DNA from: Pseudanabaena sp. FACHB-2040 | GTDB lineage: Bacteria; Cyanobacteriota; Cyanobacteriia; Phormidesmidales; Phormidesmidaceae | Reading direction: 5' to 3' | Assembly: GCF_014696715.1 (NCBI RefSeq) | Contig: NZ_JACJQO010000001.1 | Span: 331,933 to 395,932, forward strand | Length of the DNA stretch: 64,000 nt | Shown here: piece after piece, positions 1-8,815 of the stretch | How positions within the stretch are numbered: the first letter of the stretch is position 1 | How the letters are laid out: each line of letters opens with the position of its first letter | Notes under the pieces: generated by a model | Database searches by the model: none | Seen by the model: the letters and a program-made list of their open reading frames with translations, nothing else | What the model was told of the DNA's origin: nothing | Made by a program: the position numbers and the translations under genes

Positions 1-2
1 AT

Positions 3-1529
3 CCAGTTGTTTTAGGCGGCACGCTCTATCGCCAAGACAGCAGCCCAATCGGCAGCTTTGGTCAGGCACCCCAGCTGACGGCCCAGCAAATCCAATCTGG
101 CAGGCAAGACCGCTACTGGCGCAGGCAAGACCGCTACGATGCTCTGTGGTCTATGTCTCCGCTAGAAGGGCGCTATATTCTGATTATTCGCCACGACACG
201 ACCCAGGTGCGGCAGGAGTTCTTTGCCTTTATTGGCCGGGTCGTATCTTTGGTCTTGGTTATCGCCATCTTTGTCACTATTGTCACGATGCTAGGGCTTA
301 AGCGCCTGCTGATTCAGCCAGTGCTGCAGCTGCGACAAGACCTGCTTAAGGCCGGAGCCGCCATCCACGATGACGCTGATATTGGGGCGCTGGAGTTTGC
401 CTCTAGGGCTAGCCTGAGACAGGATGAATTGGGCGATGTGGTTACGGCATTTGATCAGATGTTTGGTCAAATCACAGATGCGATCGCAACTCGTAAGGCC
501 AGCGAAGCCCGCTTTCGCATGTTAGTGTCCCAAGCAGCCGATGCCTTTTTTGTACTTGATGCCGCCGGACAGCTAACGGACATCAACCAGCAAGCCTGTG
601 ACAGCCTCGGCTATAGCCGAGAGGAGCTGCTCTCATTGACGATATTTGACATTGAACCAACCCTCACTCAAGCAACCTTTGAGCAGTTGTGGACGACGCT
701 CAAACCAGGGCTTTACCTAGAGCGGCAAGGACAGCACCGCCGCCAAGACGGCACCCACTTTCCAGTAGAGGTTCGCCTAGGAATGGTGGAGTTGGGCAAT
801 CAGCCGATGATTTTGGCCCTGGCCCGAGATATTACCCAGCGGAAAAAGGCAGAGGCAGCCATGGCCCGACTAGCCGAAATTGGCGAACTGGCTGCAATGA
901 CCGTGCACGAGGTGCGCAACCCCCTCACCACTGTATTGCTGGGGCTAAGGTCATTTCAAAGCCTGGACTTGCCGGAGCGATCTCGGCAGCGGCTAAGCCT
1001 GGCACTAGAGGAAGCCGACCGATTACAGCGGCTCTTGAGCGAAATTCTGCTGTATGCCCGTCAGCAGACCCTTGACCTCGTTGAACTGGAGCTTAACGGC
1101 TGGATTAGCGATCTAGCGCCCAGCATTCAAGCTTTGCCAATCGCCGAGAAACGTATTTTGCAAGGAGTTCCGGCTACCGAACCAATTTATGTTCAGGCAG
1201 ACCGCAATAAGCTGAAGCAGGTGCTGATCAATCTTTTGACCAACGCCTGCGAGGCTGTCTCTGCTGGCGATACCATTACCTGGCAGGTAGAAAAGACCCC
1301 CCACCATCAGGCCCTGATCCGAGTAAGAAATGGTGGTGAACCCATCCCCGAGTCGGTTTTGCCTAAGCTGACTCAGCCCTTTTTTACCACCAAGCCCTCC
1401 GGCAACGGCCTGGGGCTAGCCATCACTCGGCGCATTGTAGAAGCCCATCAGGGCAGTCTCACCATTGAATCGAGCAGAGGGGGAACGGTGGTGACGGTTA
1501 GCCTACCGGCCCTAGTGAAGTCGACGTAG
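3..1529 (+). CDS. Sensor histidine kinase with PAS domain (5' end outside window)
   Basis: The reading frame is open from the first bases of the window, so the N-terminus is missing; an internal ATG at 153 is unlikely to be the true start. From that ATG I see a membrane segment at about residues 25-47, a HAMP-like linker, a PAS domain at about 115-235, a HisKA-like dimerisation helix with the phospho-acceptor motif HEVRNP near 253, and a HATPase domain with an N box (NLLTNACEA) and G box (GNGLGLAITRRI) up to residue 458. The upstream part probably includes a periplasmic sensor domain. It should autophosphorylate on the HEVRNP histidine; no response regulator lies beside it, so its partner is unknown. 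Confidence 0.9.
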   Translation, partial: PVVLGGTLYRQDSSPIGSFGQAPQLTAQQIQSGRQDRYWRRQDRYDALWSMSPLEGRYILIIRHDTTQVRQEFFAFIGRVVSLVLVIAIFVTIVTMLGLKRLLIQPVLQLRQDLLKAGAAIHDDADIGALEFASRASLRQDELGDVVTAFDQMFGQITDAIATRKASEARFRMLVSQAADAFFVLDAAGQLTDINQQACDSLGYSREELLSLTIFDIEPTLTQATFEQLWTTLKPGLYLERQGQHRRQDGTHFPVEVRLGMVELGNQPMILALARDITQRKKAEAAMARLAEIGELAAMTVHEVRNPLTTVLLGLRSFQSLDLPERSRQRLSLALEEADRLQRLLSEILLYARQQTLDLVELELNGWISDLAPSIQALPIAEKRILQGVPATEPIYVQADRNKLKQVLINLLTNACEAVSAGDTITWQVEKTPHHQALIRVRNGGEPIPESVLPKLTQPFFTTKPSGNGLGLAITRRIVEAHQGSLTIESSRGGTVVTVSLPALVKST

Positions 1530-1657
1530 CCTGTGTTTTATAGAGCTTTTTTAATAGAGGACACAGGGGGAGTTAGCCCAAACAAAACTTCCCCGAACTA
1601 TTTTGGCATTCGAGGAGATCTTGTTTAAGCCAGGATTCTGTTTGTCAGCCAACTGCC

Positions 1658-2020
1658 CTAAAAGGCATCTAGGTCTAGCGCCCGCGAACCGCCCTGCTCC
1701 AGCATCAGCAAAATCTTGCCCAGCTGCGACCAGATCAGTAACCCAATCAGTAGGGTCATGGGAGCGCCCATCGCGTAAGCGACCTTGCCAGAAAACCCAA
1801 AGCCCTGAATTCCAGAGGCCAAGAACATACAGATCCCAATACAGATACCGAGGTAGGGAAGCTGTAGCTGAGGCCCGCGAAGGTTAGCCAAAATGCGGGT
1901 AGAGCGGTTTTCGTTCCAAGCTTTGACTGACTGCTGTAGGGTGTTGCTGAAGGCATAGCCGGAGGTGAGCGCAACAAACAGACCTGCAAGCAAAAGGACG
2001 TATGGCGGTTGTGGATACAC
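1658..2020 (-). CDS. Small integral membrane protein of unknown function
   Basis: About 120 residues with three or four hydrophobic segments (residues 5-22, 54-72, 78-100 in the form starting MYPQPPYVLLL). I chose the GTG at 2020 because a GAGGG stretch lies 6 bases upstream; a TTG at 2041 in the same frame is the alternative. The hydrophobic pattern and even composition support a real gene, and it resembles conserved hypothetical cyanobacterial membrane proteins, but I recognise no named family. It lies 60 bp downstream of the ABC1 kinase gene on the same strand and could be co-transcribed with it. Confidence 0.65.
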   Translation of the reverse strand: MYPQPPYVLLLAGLFVALTSGYAFSNTLQQSVKAWNENRSTRILANLRGPQLQLPYLGICIGICMFLASGIQGFGFSGKVAYAMGAPMTLLIGLLIWSQLGKILLMLEQGGSRALDLDAF

Positions 2021-2080
2021 TGGAATCCCTCTATGTAACAAACAATGAACCCGTGCCCAATTATATAAGGAAAGGCTGGG

Positions 2081-3847
2081 CTATCGAGGTTCTGCCTGAA
2101 AGGCGCTGCGCAGATCGGCCACGACAGGGACAACGGCAGCAGCTCGGTCAATAGAGTAGTCAGCCAGGGCTCCCCAGGCGACGCCCAGCAGCCGGGTAGG
2201 AGAAATGTCGTCTTTAACCAGCGCCCAGAGCCGCTGCACCTCCTCGGTGTGGAGCCGGTTATCTTCGGTCAGGGCCAGCAAGATTTCGCGCCGCAGGTAG
2301 TCGCCCTCCTCAGAAAGTAGATAACGCAGCCCCAACCCAGCAGTCGGCAGCAGGTCAAAGCTGCGATCGCTCCTAGCAATGGCAATCATGTTCTCCAACC
2401 GAGCCCACTGGAACTGCCCGTCTTTAAACAACACCTCCAGCAGCCGTCGCCTTAGGGAAGGGCTTTCTCCCATCAGCAGCCGCTTTGAGACATAGGGATA
2501 GGCAATGTCTAGGATCTTAAAGTCAGGATTCAGGCTTAGAGCCAGACCTTCCTGCGTTACCAGAGAGCGAATGATGAGGGCAAACTTGGCCGGTACACGG
2601 AAGGGGTAGTCATACATCAGCTCTGAGAACTGATCTGTGACCGTCTTAAAGTTAAACTCGCTAACTTTTGCCCCCAAAGCATCGCCTAGCACTTTATCTA
2701 GCGCTGGAATAATGCTGGCAAGATGGGAGTCTGGGGTCAAAAAGCCGAGCCCAACAAAGTCAGCAGCTAGCAGCTCATAGTCCTTGTTGATCAGATGAAC
2801 CAGCGAATCAACCAGGGTTTCTTTGGTCTCTTGGCTGAGCTGGTCCATCATGCCAAAATCGATGTAGGCCATGCGCCCATCGGGCATCGCGAACAGGTTG
2901 CCGGGGTGAGGGTCGGCATGGAAAAAGCCAAACTCCAGCAGCTGCCGCAGCCCAGAGGTCACGCCGATCTCAATCAGCTCGTCGGAGTTTAACCCAGCCT
3001 GCTTGATCCGCTCGGTATCCGTCAGCTTAAAGCCGTTGATCCACTCTAGAGTCAGTACCCGCTGGGTGCTGTAGCGCCAGTAAATCTCAGGCACTTTAAC
3101 GTGAGGGTCGTCCCGGAAGTTGGTGGCAAAGCGCTCGGCGTTACGGCCTTCATTGAGGTAGTCAATCTCCTCAAATAGCTTGATGCCAAACTCATCCACA
3201 ATCAGGGTGAGGTCGTGGCCCAAGTTGAGCGGCAAAAACCAGCCCAGCCAACCCGCCGCCCAGCGCATCAAAAAGAGATCTCGGCAGATAGTCGGCAGCA
3301 GATTGGGCCGCTGCACTTTGACTGCTACTTCTTCACCGCTAAACAGGCGGGCTTTGTAGACCTGACCTAGGCTAGCGGCAGCAACGGGGTCAACGGAAAA
3401 AGTGCTGTAGATCTCTTCCGGCGTTTGCCCCAGCTCTTGCTCAATGATGGCTCTGGCAATCTGATTGGGAAAGGGTGGCAGCTGATCTTGAAGCTTGGTC
3501 AGTTCGTTTAAAAAGTCTTTTCTGATCAGATCAGGCCGGGTGGACAGGGCCTGACCCACCTTAATAAAAGTTGGACCGAGACGAGTTAGCGTTTGCCGCA
3601 GGTGGGTGGCTCGGACGTGCTTGTTAGCCTCTTCCTGACCCAGCCAGTGGTCAAACTGCATCGCCAAAACAAACCCACCCATCCACCAAAGAATCTGGAG
3701 AGCCCGCCAGACCACTTCCCAAGGTCGGGAGCGGAAATAGCGGACAATGGTGGTGGCACTGTACTGGCGTAGCGGAAATTCTTGAGGGCCTTTCACGGAG
3801 AACTCTACTGCTCCTGCTGAGACTAAAAACGTGTGACATGAACCCAC
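2081..3847 (-). CDS. ABC1/AarF/UbiB-family atypical kinase
   Basis: This 588-residue protein has the hallmarks of the ABC1 (ADCK/UbiB) kinase-like family. These are the KxGQ-containing segment TFIKVGQALSTRPDL, an alanine-rich nucleotide loop AAASLGQVYKARL, the lysine segment VAVKVQRP, the catalytic-type segment HADPHPGN and the metal-binding segment YIDFGMMDQ. Family members act at membranes on prenyl-quinone or lipid metabolism and are abundant in cyanobacteria and plastids. The longest frame begins with GTG at 3847; the first 15-20 residues are not family-like and the true start may be an internal GTG. The C-terminal 100 residues are less conserved. The exact substrate cannot be told from sequence. 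Confidence 0.9.
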   Translation of the reverse strand: MGSCHTFLVSAGAVEFSVKGPQEFPLRQYSATTIVRYFRSRPWEVVWRALQILWWMGGFVLAMQFDHWLGQEEANKHVRATHLRQTLTRLGPTFIKVGQALSTRPDLIRKDFLNELTKLQDQLPPFPNQIARAIIEQELGQTPEEIYSTFSVDPVAAASLGQVYKARLFSGEEVAVKVQRPNLLPTICRDLFLMRWAAGWLGWFLPLNLGHDLTLIVDEFGIKLFEEIDYLNEGRNAERFATNFRDDPHVKVPEIYWRYSTQRVLTLEWINGFKLTDTERIKQAGLNSDELIEIGVTSGLRQLLEFGFFHADPHPGNLFAMPDGRMAYIDFGMMDQLSQETKETLVDSLVHLINKDYELLAADFVGLGFLTPDSHLASIIPALDKVLGDALGAKVSEFNFKTVTDQFSELMYDYPFRVPAKFALIIRSLVTQEGLALSLNPDFKILDIAYPYVSKRLLMGESPSLRRRLLEVLFKDGQFQWARLENMIAIARSDRSFDLLPTAGLGLRYLLSEEGDYLRREILLALTEDNRLHTEEVQRLWALVKDDISPTRLLGVAWGALADYSIDRAAAVVPVVADLRSAFQAEPR

Positions 3848-4007
3848 TGGCCCATATGTCTACAACAGGTGTCTACAACAGGCAACGAGCTTCTGCCCCA
3901 TGAACCCGTGGGATGACTGGCTCCACTTTAGATCTTTAGGAAGATCGTCAGTGAACATAGCTCCTTAAACATAGTATAGATAACTACAAATATCTTTGCG
4001 GCAAACA

Positions 4008-4041
4008 GGGCAAATTGTGACCATTCATTACAAATTTGCCC
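4008..4041 (-). terminator. Hairpin downstream of the aminotransferase gene
   Basis: A 9-bp inverted repeat, GGGCAAATT paired with AATTTGCCC, separated by 16 bases, lies just past the stop of the DegT-family gene on the minus strand. There is no good T-run, so it may be a weak terminator or an mRNA-stabilising stem. Confidence 0.35.
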
Positions 4042-4053
4042 CATTGAGATAAA

Positions 4054-5193
4054 TCAATGAACCGCCTGTACCAAGGCTTCTTTGAGGCTATAGACCACTT
4101 TGGCCTGCTGGTCGAGGGACAGTTCTGGAAACATCGGCAGTGACAAAACCTGGCGAGCAGCTTGCTCAGATACCGGCAAGCTGCCTGGCTGGTAGCCTAG
4201 GTGGGCATAGACAGGCTGCTGGTGCAAGGGCAGCGGGTAGTACACCATTGGCAGCACACCCTGGGTCTGCATGTGTTGGCGAATGCGATCGCGCACCGCA
4301 CCATCGGCTGCAGCCGCCTCTAGCCGGATGGTGTATTGGTTCCAGACGGGAGTGCCTCCGGCAATGGTCTGGGGTGTAATCACACCAGGAATCGGGGCCA
4401 GTAACCGCTCATACTCCTCAGCAACGGCTGTCCGACGAGCATTCCACTCATCTAGGTAGCGCAGCTTAATCTGTAGAATTGCGGCCTGCAGCACGTCTAG
4501 GCGGCTGTTAATGCCAACAGTCTCGTGATAATAGCGAACCCGACTGCCGTGTTCTCGAATAACTCGGGCTGACTCTGCGATCGCAGGGTCATTAGTTGTC
4601 AGGGCACCGCCATCGCCGCAGCCGCCCAGGTTTTTGGTGGGAAAAAAGCTAAAGGCCCCTACATGGCCAATGCTACCTACCTGCTGCTCACCCCAGCGAG
4701 CCCCAGTAGACTGGGCGCAGTCTTCAATCACGGCAATTTGGTAACGCTCGGCCACCGCCATAACCGCCGCCATATCGATGGGCTGGCCAAACAGGTGCAC
4801 CGGCATGATGGCGCGGGTCTTTTCAGTAATGGCCTGTTCCAGCTTGTGCACATCTAGGTTAAAAGTGCTGAGGTCAATATCCACAAAAACCGGGGTGGCT
4901 CCGGCAGCACTGATCATCTCAGCGGTGGCAATGAAGGTAAAAGGCGAGGTAATGACCTCATCTCCAGGGCCAATATTGAGCGCCCGCAGAGCTAGGTAGA
5001 GGGCATCGGTGCCAGAGTTGCAAACCACACACTCTGATGTGCCTACATACGCCCCAAACGCATTAGCAAAGGTTTCGACCAGCGGGCCATTGATGTATTG
5101 CCCCGATGCCAGCACCTGCATAACCGCAGCACCGACCTCATCTTGAATCGACTGAAATTGCTGAGTTAAATCAATGGGTGGAATTGCACTCAC
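4054..5193 (-). CDS. DegT/DnrJ/EryC1/StrS-family PLP aminotransferase
   Basis: A 379-residue sugar aminotransferase of the DegT/EryC1 fold. Family landmarks are CNSGTDALYLALRAL near residue 60 (phosphate cup), the EDCAQSTGA segment whose Asp contacts the PLP ring nitrogen, and SFFPTKNLGG near residue 185 with the Schiff-base lysine. Length matches the family. These enzymes transaminate keto-nucleotide sugars for surface polysaccharide or O-antigen synthesis. No other sugar-nucleotide gene is adjacent, so the substrate is open. The start ATG at 5193 gives the usual short N-terminus (MSAIPPIDL). Confidence 0.92.
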   Translation of the reverse strand: MSAIPPIDLTQQFQSIQDEVGAAVMQVLASGQYINGPLVETFANAFGAYVGTSECVVCNSGTDALYLALRALNIGPGDEVITSPFTFIATAEMISAAGATPVFVDIDLSTFNLDVHKLEQAITEKTRAIMPVHLFGQPIDMAAVMAVAERYQIAVIEDCAQSTGARWGEQQVGSIGHVGAFSFFPTKNLGGCGDGGALTTNDPAIAESARVIREHGSRVRYYHETVGINSRLDVLQAAILQIKLRYLDEWNARRTAVAEEYERLLAPIPGVITPQTIAGGTPVWNQYTIRLEAAAADGAVRDRIRQHMQTQGVLPMVYYPLPLHQQPVYAHLGYQPGSLPVSEQAARQVLSLPMFPELSLDQQAKVVYSLKEALVQAVH

Positions 5194-5340
5194 TCGTCAC
5201 ACTCACTCGTAATTAAGACAACAAAGCCGGTGCATGAAAGCTCTGACTCCCACAATCTGAAAGAGCGCAGGCAGAAACTTCACTGTGCCCAAAATCGCCT
5301 GCTACCATCATCTCCTAAGTTAATAGAATGATGAAGTCCT

Positions 5341-5364
5341 AGGGGCCACGCCCCTTTTTCCTTT
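5341..5364 (+). terminator. Terminator-like hairpin in the fetB leader
   Basis: A perfect 6-bp stem, AGGGGC/GCCCCT, with a 3-base loop is followed by TTTTCCTTT. It sits only about 15 bases upstream of the GTG start of the permease gene and no gene ends just upstream on this strand. It is therefore either a leader attenuator or a 5'-end hairpin of the fetB mRNA. Confidence 0.5.
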
Positions 5365-5379
5365 AGGCAAAATTTATCT

Positions 5380-6159
5380 GTGGATGGCCTGATTCAACTC
5401 GATTTTACCCGGCTGCTCTGGGCTGTCGGCTTGATGGCTGTGGCGATTGGCCTGTCTAGCTGGCAGCAGTTGGGCTTGGGCTGGAGCTTAGCGATCGCAA
5501 CCCTACGAACCATTGTGCAGTTAGTAGCGGTGGGCTATTTCCTGGCCATTGTGTTTGCCTGGCGCAACCCGCTAGCGGTATTAGCGGTCATTTTAGTCAT
5601 GCTGACTATTGCGGCGGTGGTGGCCCGCAACCGGATTAGCAAGAAACTGTCGCGGCTGCTGCCCCTGATCTGGGCCTCTCTACTGGCTAGTACGGCTCTC
5701 ACTCTGGCCTACACGAGCCTGCTGGTGATTCGCCCTGAGACTTGGTACGAGCCGCGCTACCTAGTGCCGTTGGCCGGCATTATTTTAGGCAATGCCATGA
5801 ATGCCGCCTCGATTGCCGGTGATCGACTGCACAGCACAATGCAGAATAGCCGAGTCGAAATCGAAACCCATCTCAGCCTGGGGGCCACTCCCAAGCAGGC
5901 CATTGCCAACTACCGCCGGGAAGCCGTTAAAGCCGGACTCATTCCCACCCTCAACGCCATGATGGTAGTGGGCATTGTCACGCTTCCTGGCATTATTACT
6001 GGGCAGCTGCTCAGCGGCGTCAACCCCCTAGATGCTGCCCTCTATCAGATGCTGATTATGTTCATTTTGGCTTTCTCCACGCTGCTCACAGCCATTCTGG
6101 TGACCTACGGGCTAAGTCGCCAGTGTTTTAATTCAGCAGCCCAGCTGGTGCTGCCCTAA
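5380..6159 (+). CDS. fetB: FetB/YbbM-family (UPF0014) ABC transporter permease
   Basis: 259 residues with about seven hydrophobic segments, starting at a GTG. The protein matches the UPF0014/FetB permease family: the middle region GIILGNAMNAASIAGDRL followed by the EIETHLSLGATPKQA cytoplasmic coupling loop is diagnostic, as is the ending with LPGIITGQLLSG. FetAB-type systems are implicated in iron export in enterobacteria. No ATPase partner gene is adjacent, so it must be encoded elsewhere. The stop codon overlaps the ATG of the next gene (TAATG), indicating translational coupling. Confidence 0.88.
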   Translation: MDGLIQLDFTRLLWAVGLMAVAIGLSSWQQLGLGWSLAIATLRTIVQLVAVGYFLAIVFAWRNPLAVLAVILVMLTIAAVVARNRISKKLSRLLPLIWASLLASTALTLAYTSLLVIRPETWYEPRYLVPLAGIILGNAMNAASIAGDRLHSTMQNSRVEIETHLSLGATPKQAIANYRREAVKAGLIPTLNAMMVVGIVTLPGIITGQLLSGVNPLDAALYQMLIMFILAFSTLLTAILVTYGLSRQCFNSAAQLVLP

Positions 6160-6644
6160 TGCTGTCTCAGCCTGCCGAGCTATCTTCTTGGAGAGTCGTT
6201 CCCGGCATCGTGGTGCCGGGGCATCAGGTTGCGTCTGGGCGAGCCACCCACAGCCCCTACCCTAGGGGTACTATTGAAATGCAGATGCCCCACTTTCAGG
6301 CCCGAGGACTGGATCTTGGGCCGGTTTTTCTGGGCACGCTGAACGTCTCCATTGCGCCGCTGGTGCCCAAGCTGGTGCAGCCAGAGATTACCCTAGCTCA
6401 GGTCAAGTGGTCGCCTCACCATCCGGCTGAAACCTTTTCTTTCTGCCGCTGTCAGGTAGAATTTGGGCAGCAGCTCTACCCTGGCTGGATTTACTACCCT
6501 CACCCAGAAACTAAACCGGCCCATTTTCAGGCTCCCTCTACTCTGGAAGTGCTGGCTCCCGCCATTGCTGGGCTGGCCTACGGTGCCCCGCTCCAGCTGG
6601 CGCTCAATCCTCAGGCGGTTCACATAGCCCATTCAATTCCTTAA
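6159..6644 (+). CDS. Small protein resembling archaeal CTP-dependent riboflavin kinase (DUF120-like)
   Basis: 161 residues overlapping the fetB stop by one base. I first read it as a hypothetical protein, but its layout resembles the DUF120/CTP-dependent riboflavin kinase family: a VVPGIVVPGH-type first strand, HFQARGLDLGPVFLGTLNV containing the TLN motif that binds Mg-nucleotide in the archaeal enzyme, and a C-terminal TLEVLAPAI...LQLAL segment matching the family's IIEIIAP...IKILI end. The archaeal glycine-rich GxGEG loop is not conserved. The next gene on the same strand is ribD, which fits a flavin link. The comparison is from memory of the family, so function is an inference; catalysis is not assured. 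Confidence 0.55.
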   Translation: MLSQPAELSSWRVVPGIVVPGHQVASGRATHSPYPRGTIEMQMPHFQARGLDLGPVFLGTLNVSIAPLVPKLVQPEITLAQVKWSPHHPAETFSFCRCQVEFGQQLYPGWIYYPHPETKPAHFQAPSTLEVLAPAIAGLAYGAPLQLALNPQAVHIAHSIP

Positions 6645-6663
6645 CCTGACTCATCCAATTCTG

Positions 6664-6701
6664 TAATAGGCTGTCTGTTCCGTAATAGGCTGTCTGTTCC
6701 G
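6664..6701. repeat. 19-bp perfect tandem duplication
   Basis: The unit taataggctgtctgttccg occurs twice back to back immediately upstream of ribD, followed by a partial third copy (acaataggc). It separates the riboflavin-kinase-like gene from ribD and may lie in the ribD leader. Confidence 0.8.
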
Positions 6702-6724
6702 TACAATAGGCGACATCGTCTGAG

Positions 6725-7858
6725 GTGTGTGCTGTGCCCCCCGTTTCCCAGACCTATGACCCAGTACACCGACAGTGGATGCAGCGCTGCTTGGAGCTGG
6801 CCCAGCAGGCCGCTGGGCAAACTGCGCCCAACCCTATGGTGGGTTCAGTCATTGTGCAGGCAGGGCAGCCAGTGGGAGAAGGCTTTCATCCGGGGGCAGG
6901 TCACCCCCATGCAGAAGTGTTTGCGATTCAGGCAGCAGGCGATCGCACGCTAGGCAGCACCCTCTACGTCAACCTAGAACCCTGCAACCACTTTGGCCGT
7001 ACCCCGCCCTGCACCGAAACGGTAATTCAGGCAGGCATTCATCAGGTCGTCGTGGGTATGATCGACCCCGACTCTAGAGTGGCGGGCAGCGGCGTACAGC
7101 GGCTGCGCGAGGCCGGAATTGAGGTGATTGTCGGGGTTGAAGAAGCAGCCTGCCAAAAGCTCAATGAAGCGTTTGTGCATCGGGTCACCCAGCACGCTCC
7201 CCTAGGCATTCTTAAATATGCCATGACCCTAGACGGCAAAATTGCCACCACTACTGGGCACAGCACCTGGGTCACGGGGCCAGAGGCCAGAGCTACCGTG
7301 CACCGACTACGGTCGACCTGTGATGCGGTAATTGTCGGCGGCAACACCGTCCGGCGAGACAACCCCCACTTAACAACCCACGGCCAAAGCACCCACACGC
7401 CACTGCGTGTAGTCATGAGCCGCGCCTTAAACCTGCCCACCACCGCCCACCTGTGGCAGACCGAGCAGGCCCCGACCTTAGTCTTTACCAGCGAGAAGGC
7501 CAGCCCCCAACAGCAAGATGCGCTGACGCATCAGGGTGTAGAAGTTTTGGTTTTACCTGACCTAAAACCTCGCGCCGTAATGGCTGAGCTTTACCAGCGG
7601 GGCTGTGCGGCAGTGCTGTGGGAATGTGGTGGAACCCTAGCGGCCCATGCGATCGCAGATCGCAGCGTACAGAAAGTTTGGGCTTTCATTGCCCCTAAGA
7701 TCATTGGGGGCGTGCTAGCTCCGTCTCCTGTCGGCAATCTCCACCTTCATGAAATGACCGACGCCATTGCCCTACAGCACCTGAAGTGGCGAGCCGTTGG
7801 CCCCGATCTATTAGTAGAGGGCTATCTCAACTGGCCCGAACCCGATTACACCTCCTGA
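6725..7858 (+). CDS. ribD: Bifunctional pyrimidine deaminase/reductase RibD
   Basis: 377 residues carrying both steps of riboflavin synthesis after GTP cyclohydrolase II. The N-terminal zinc deaminase domain has HAE near residue 65 and the metal motif PCNHFGRTPPC near 90. The C-terminal reductase domain (about 150-370) has the DGKIATTTGHSTWVTG segment and a VIVGGNTVRRDNP nucleotide loop. Starts are GTG at 6725 or GTG at 6734; the first few residues are uncertain. Its 3' end overlaps the convergent thioredoxin gene by 13 bp. No FMN riboswitch-like structure is visible upstream. Confidence 0.95.
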   Translation: MCAVPPVSQTYDPVHRQWMQRCLELAQQAAGQTAPNPMVGSVIVQAGQPVGEGFHPGAGHPHAEVFAIQAAGDRTLGSTLYVNLEPCNHFGRTPPCTETVIQAGIHQVVVGMIDPDSRVAGSGVQRLREAGIEVIVGVEEAACQKLNEAFVHRVTQHAPLGILKYAMTLDGKIATTTGHSTWVTGPEARATVHRLRSTCDAVIVGGNTVRRDNPHLTTHGQSTHTPLRVVMSRALNLPTTAHLWQTEQAPTLVFTSEKASPQQQDALTHQGVEVLVLPDLKPRAVMAELYQRGCAAVLWECGGTLAAHAIADRSVQKVWAFIAPKIIGGVLAPSPVGNLHLHEMTDAIALQHLKWRAVGPDLLVEGYLNWPEPDYTS

Positions 7859-8226
7859 TAGGGGTGAATCCAGGACCCTTTGGCCTGGTAGGTCTGCAGC
7901 TCTCGACTGCGCATAAAGGCATCGAGCGCCTGACGCAAATCATCCTTTCCCCGGAAGCTGTCCAGCCGCTGAAAAGCTTCCCCGTTCTCAAAAAACAGGA
8001 GCGTCGGTAAGGTTGTCAGGCGAAACTGGTTGGCTAGGCGCAAGTTTTCATCGGCGTTGATGTCGACTAGAAGAATATGACCTTCCCACTCACTCTGAAA
8101 ATGATTCAGAAGCGGGGCAATCATCTTGCAGAGACCACACCAGGGAGCCCAAAAGTGCACCAAAACGGGCACCGACGAGTCCAGGACTTCCCTCTTAAAA
8201 GTCTGTTCATTAACGGAGAGCGACAT
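7846..8226 (-). CDS. Thioredoxin-family protein with CGLC active site
   Basis: 126 residues with a thioredoxin fold. VPVLVHFWAPWCGLCKMIAPLL contains the redox pair in the form CGLC rather than the usual CGPC, and TLPTLLFF holds the cis-proline. The proline-to-leucine change is expected to alter redox potential and partner choice; cyanobacteria carry a distinct class of divergent thioredoxins and this may be one. The C-terminus is about 15 residues longer than a minimal thioredoxin. The gene is convergent with ribD and shares 13 bp with it. Confidence 0.88.
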   Translation of the reverse strand: MSLSVNEQTFKREVLDSSVPVLVHFWAPWCGLCKMIAPLLNHFQSEWEGHILLVDINADENLRLANQFRLTTLPTLLFFENGEAFQRLDSFRGKDDLRQALDAFMRSRELQTYQAKGSWIHPYQEV

Positions 8227-8815
8227 AAGTCTTTAAAATCTGTGTTTTAGTAAAACCCTTTGGGGATCATTGTAATGGAGAAGAGAACGGAAGTTAATCC
8301 ATTCCGTCAGATATTGTCGCCTCTCCGTAACAAGCAAAGCATTTTTCTCTGTCCATATATTTATTGTCTGAAAGAATTGAGTACCTTGTATCTTTTGCCT
8401 TACTCAGCTCTGTCTTAAGAGGGATGCGAAAATATTTTGCTCGGCTCGTACGCTCTGAGCATTCAGCCGCTGCTGCTAGAAACAACTTGCTGCTTAGTTT
8501 TCAGCTGTTTCTTACTGATTCTCCTTAAGGTAATCCTTAAGACAGTTGCCCCCTTAGTTAAGTCAATCTATTCACTCCTGGCAAAATTTATGGATGAGCT
8601 TCTGGTTGGAGCAGAGGCAATATCAAAAGTAATCCTTGGGATCACTCAAGTTCAGCCTCTAGGAGTGATCAGAATCACACTGGTTTGCCGAACAATCTAC
8701 CTTCAAAGCTAAAATTCTACGGCTACCCAAAAACAGTTGAAAAGCAACAAAAGGCTCAAAGGCTGTTTGAGAAGAACCCCAGATTCTCTGAGTTTCCGTT
8801 GTCCCTCAGCGCCTC
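8227..8815. other. Gene-free spacer of about 590 bp
   Basis: No reading frame here has a convincing start, a family match or good coding character. A 91-codon frame at 8437-8712 (+) and a 63-codon frame at 8294-8485 (-) are possible but unsupported. The spacer lies between the upstream side of the thioredoxin gene and the 3' end of the Z-ISO gene. I see no tRNA or convincing terminator. Confidence 0.5.

Noticed and set aside
6645..6730. FMN riboswitch upstream of ribD
   Set aside because: The gap is only about 80 bp and made largely of a 19-bp duplication; the conserved FMN aptamer core is absent.
8437..8712. 91-codon plus-strand frame with hydrophobic stretches
   Set aside because: No ribosome-binding site or family resemblance, and the composition looks like AT-rich spacer.
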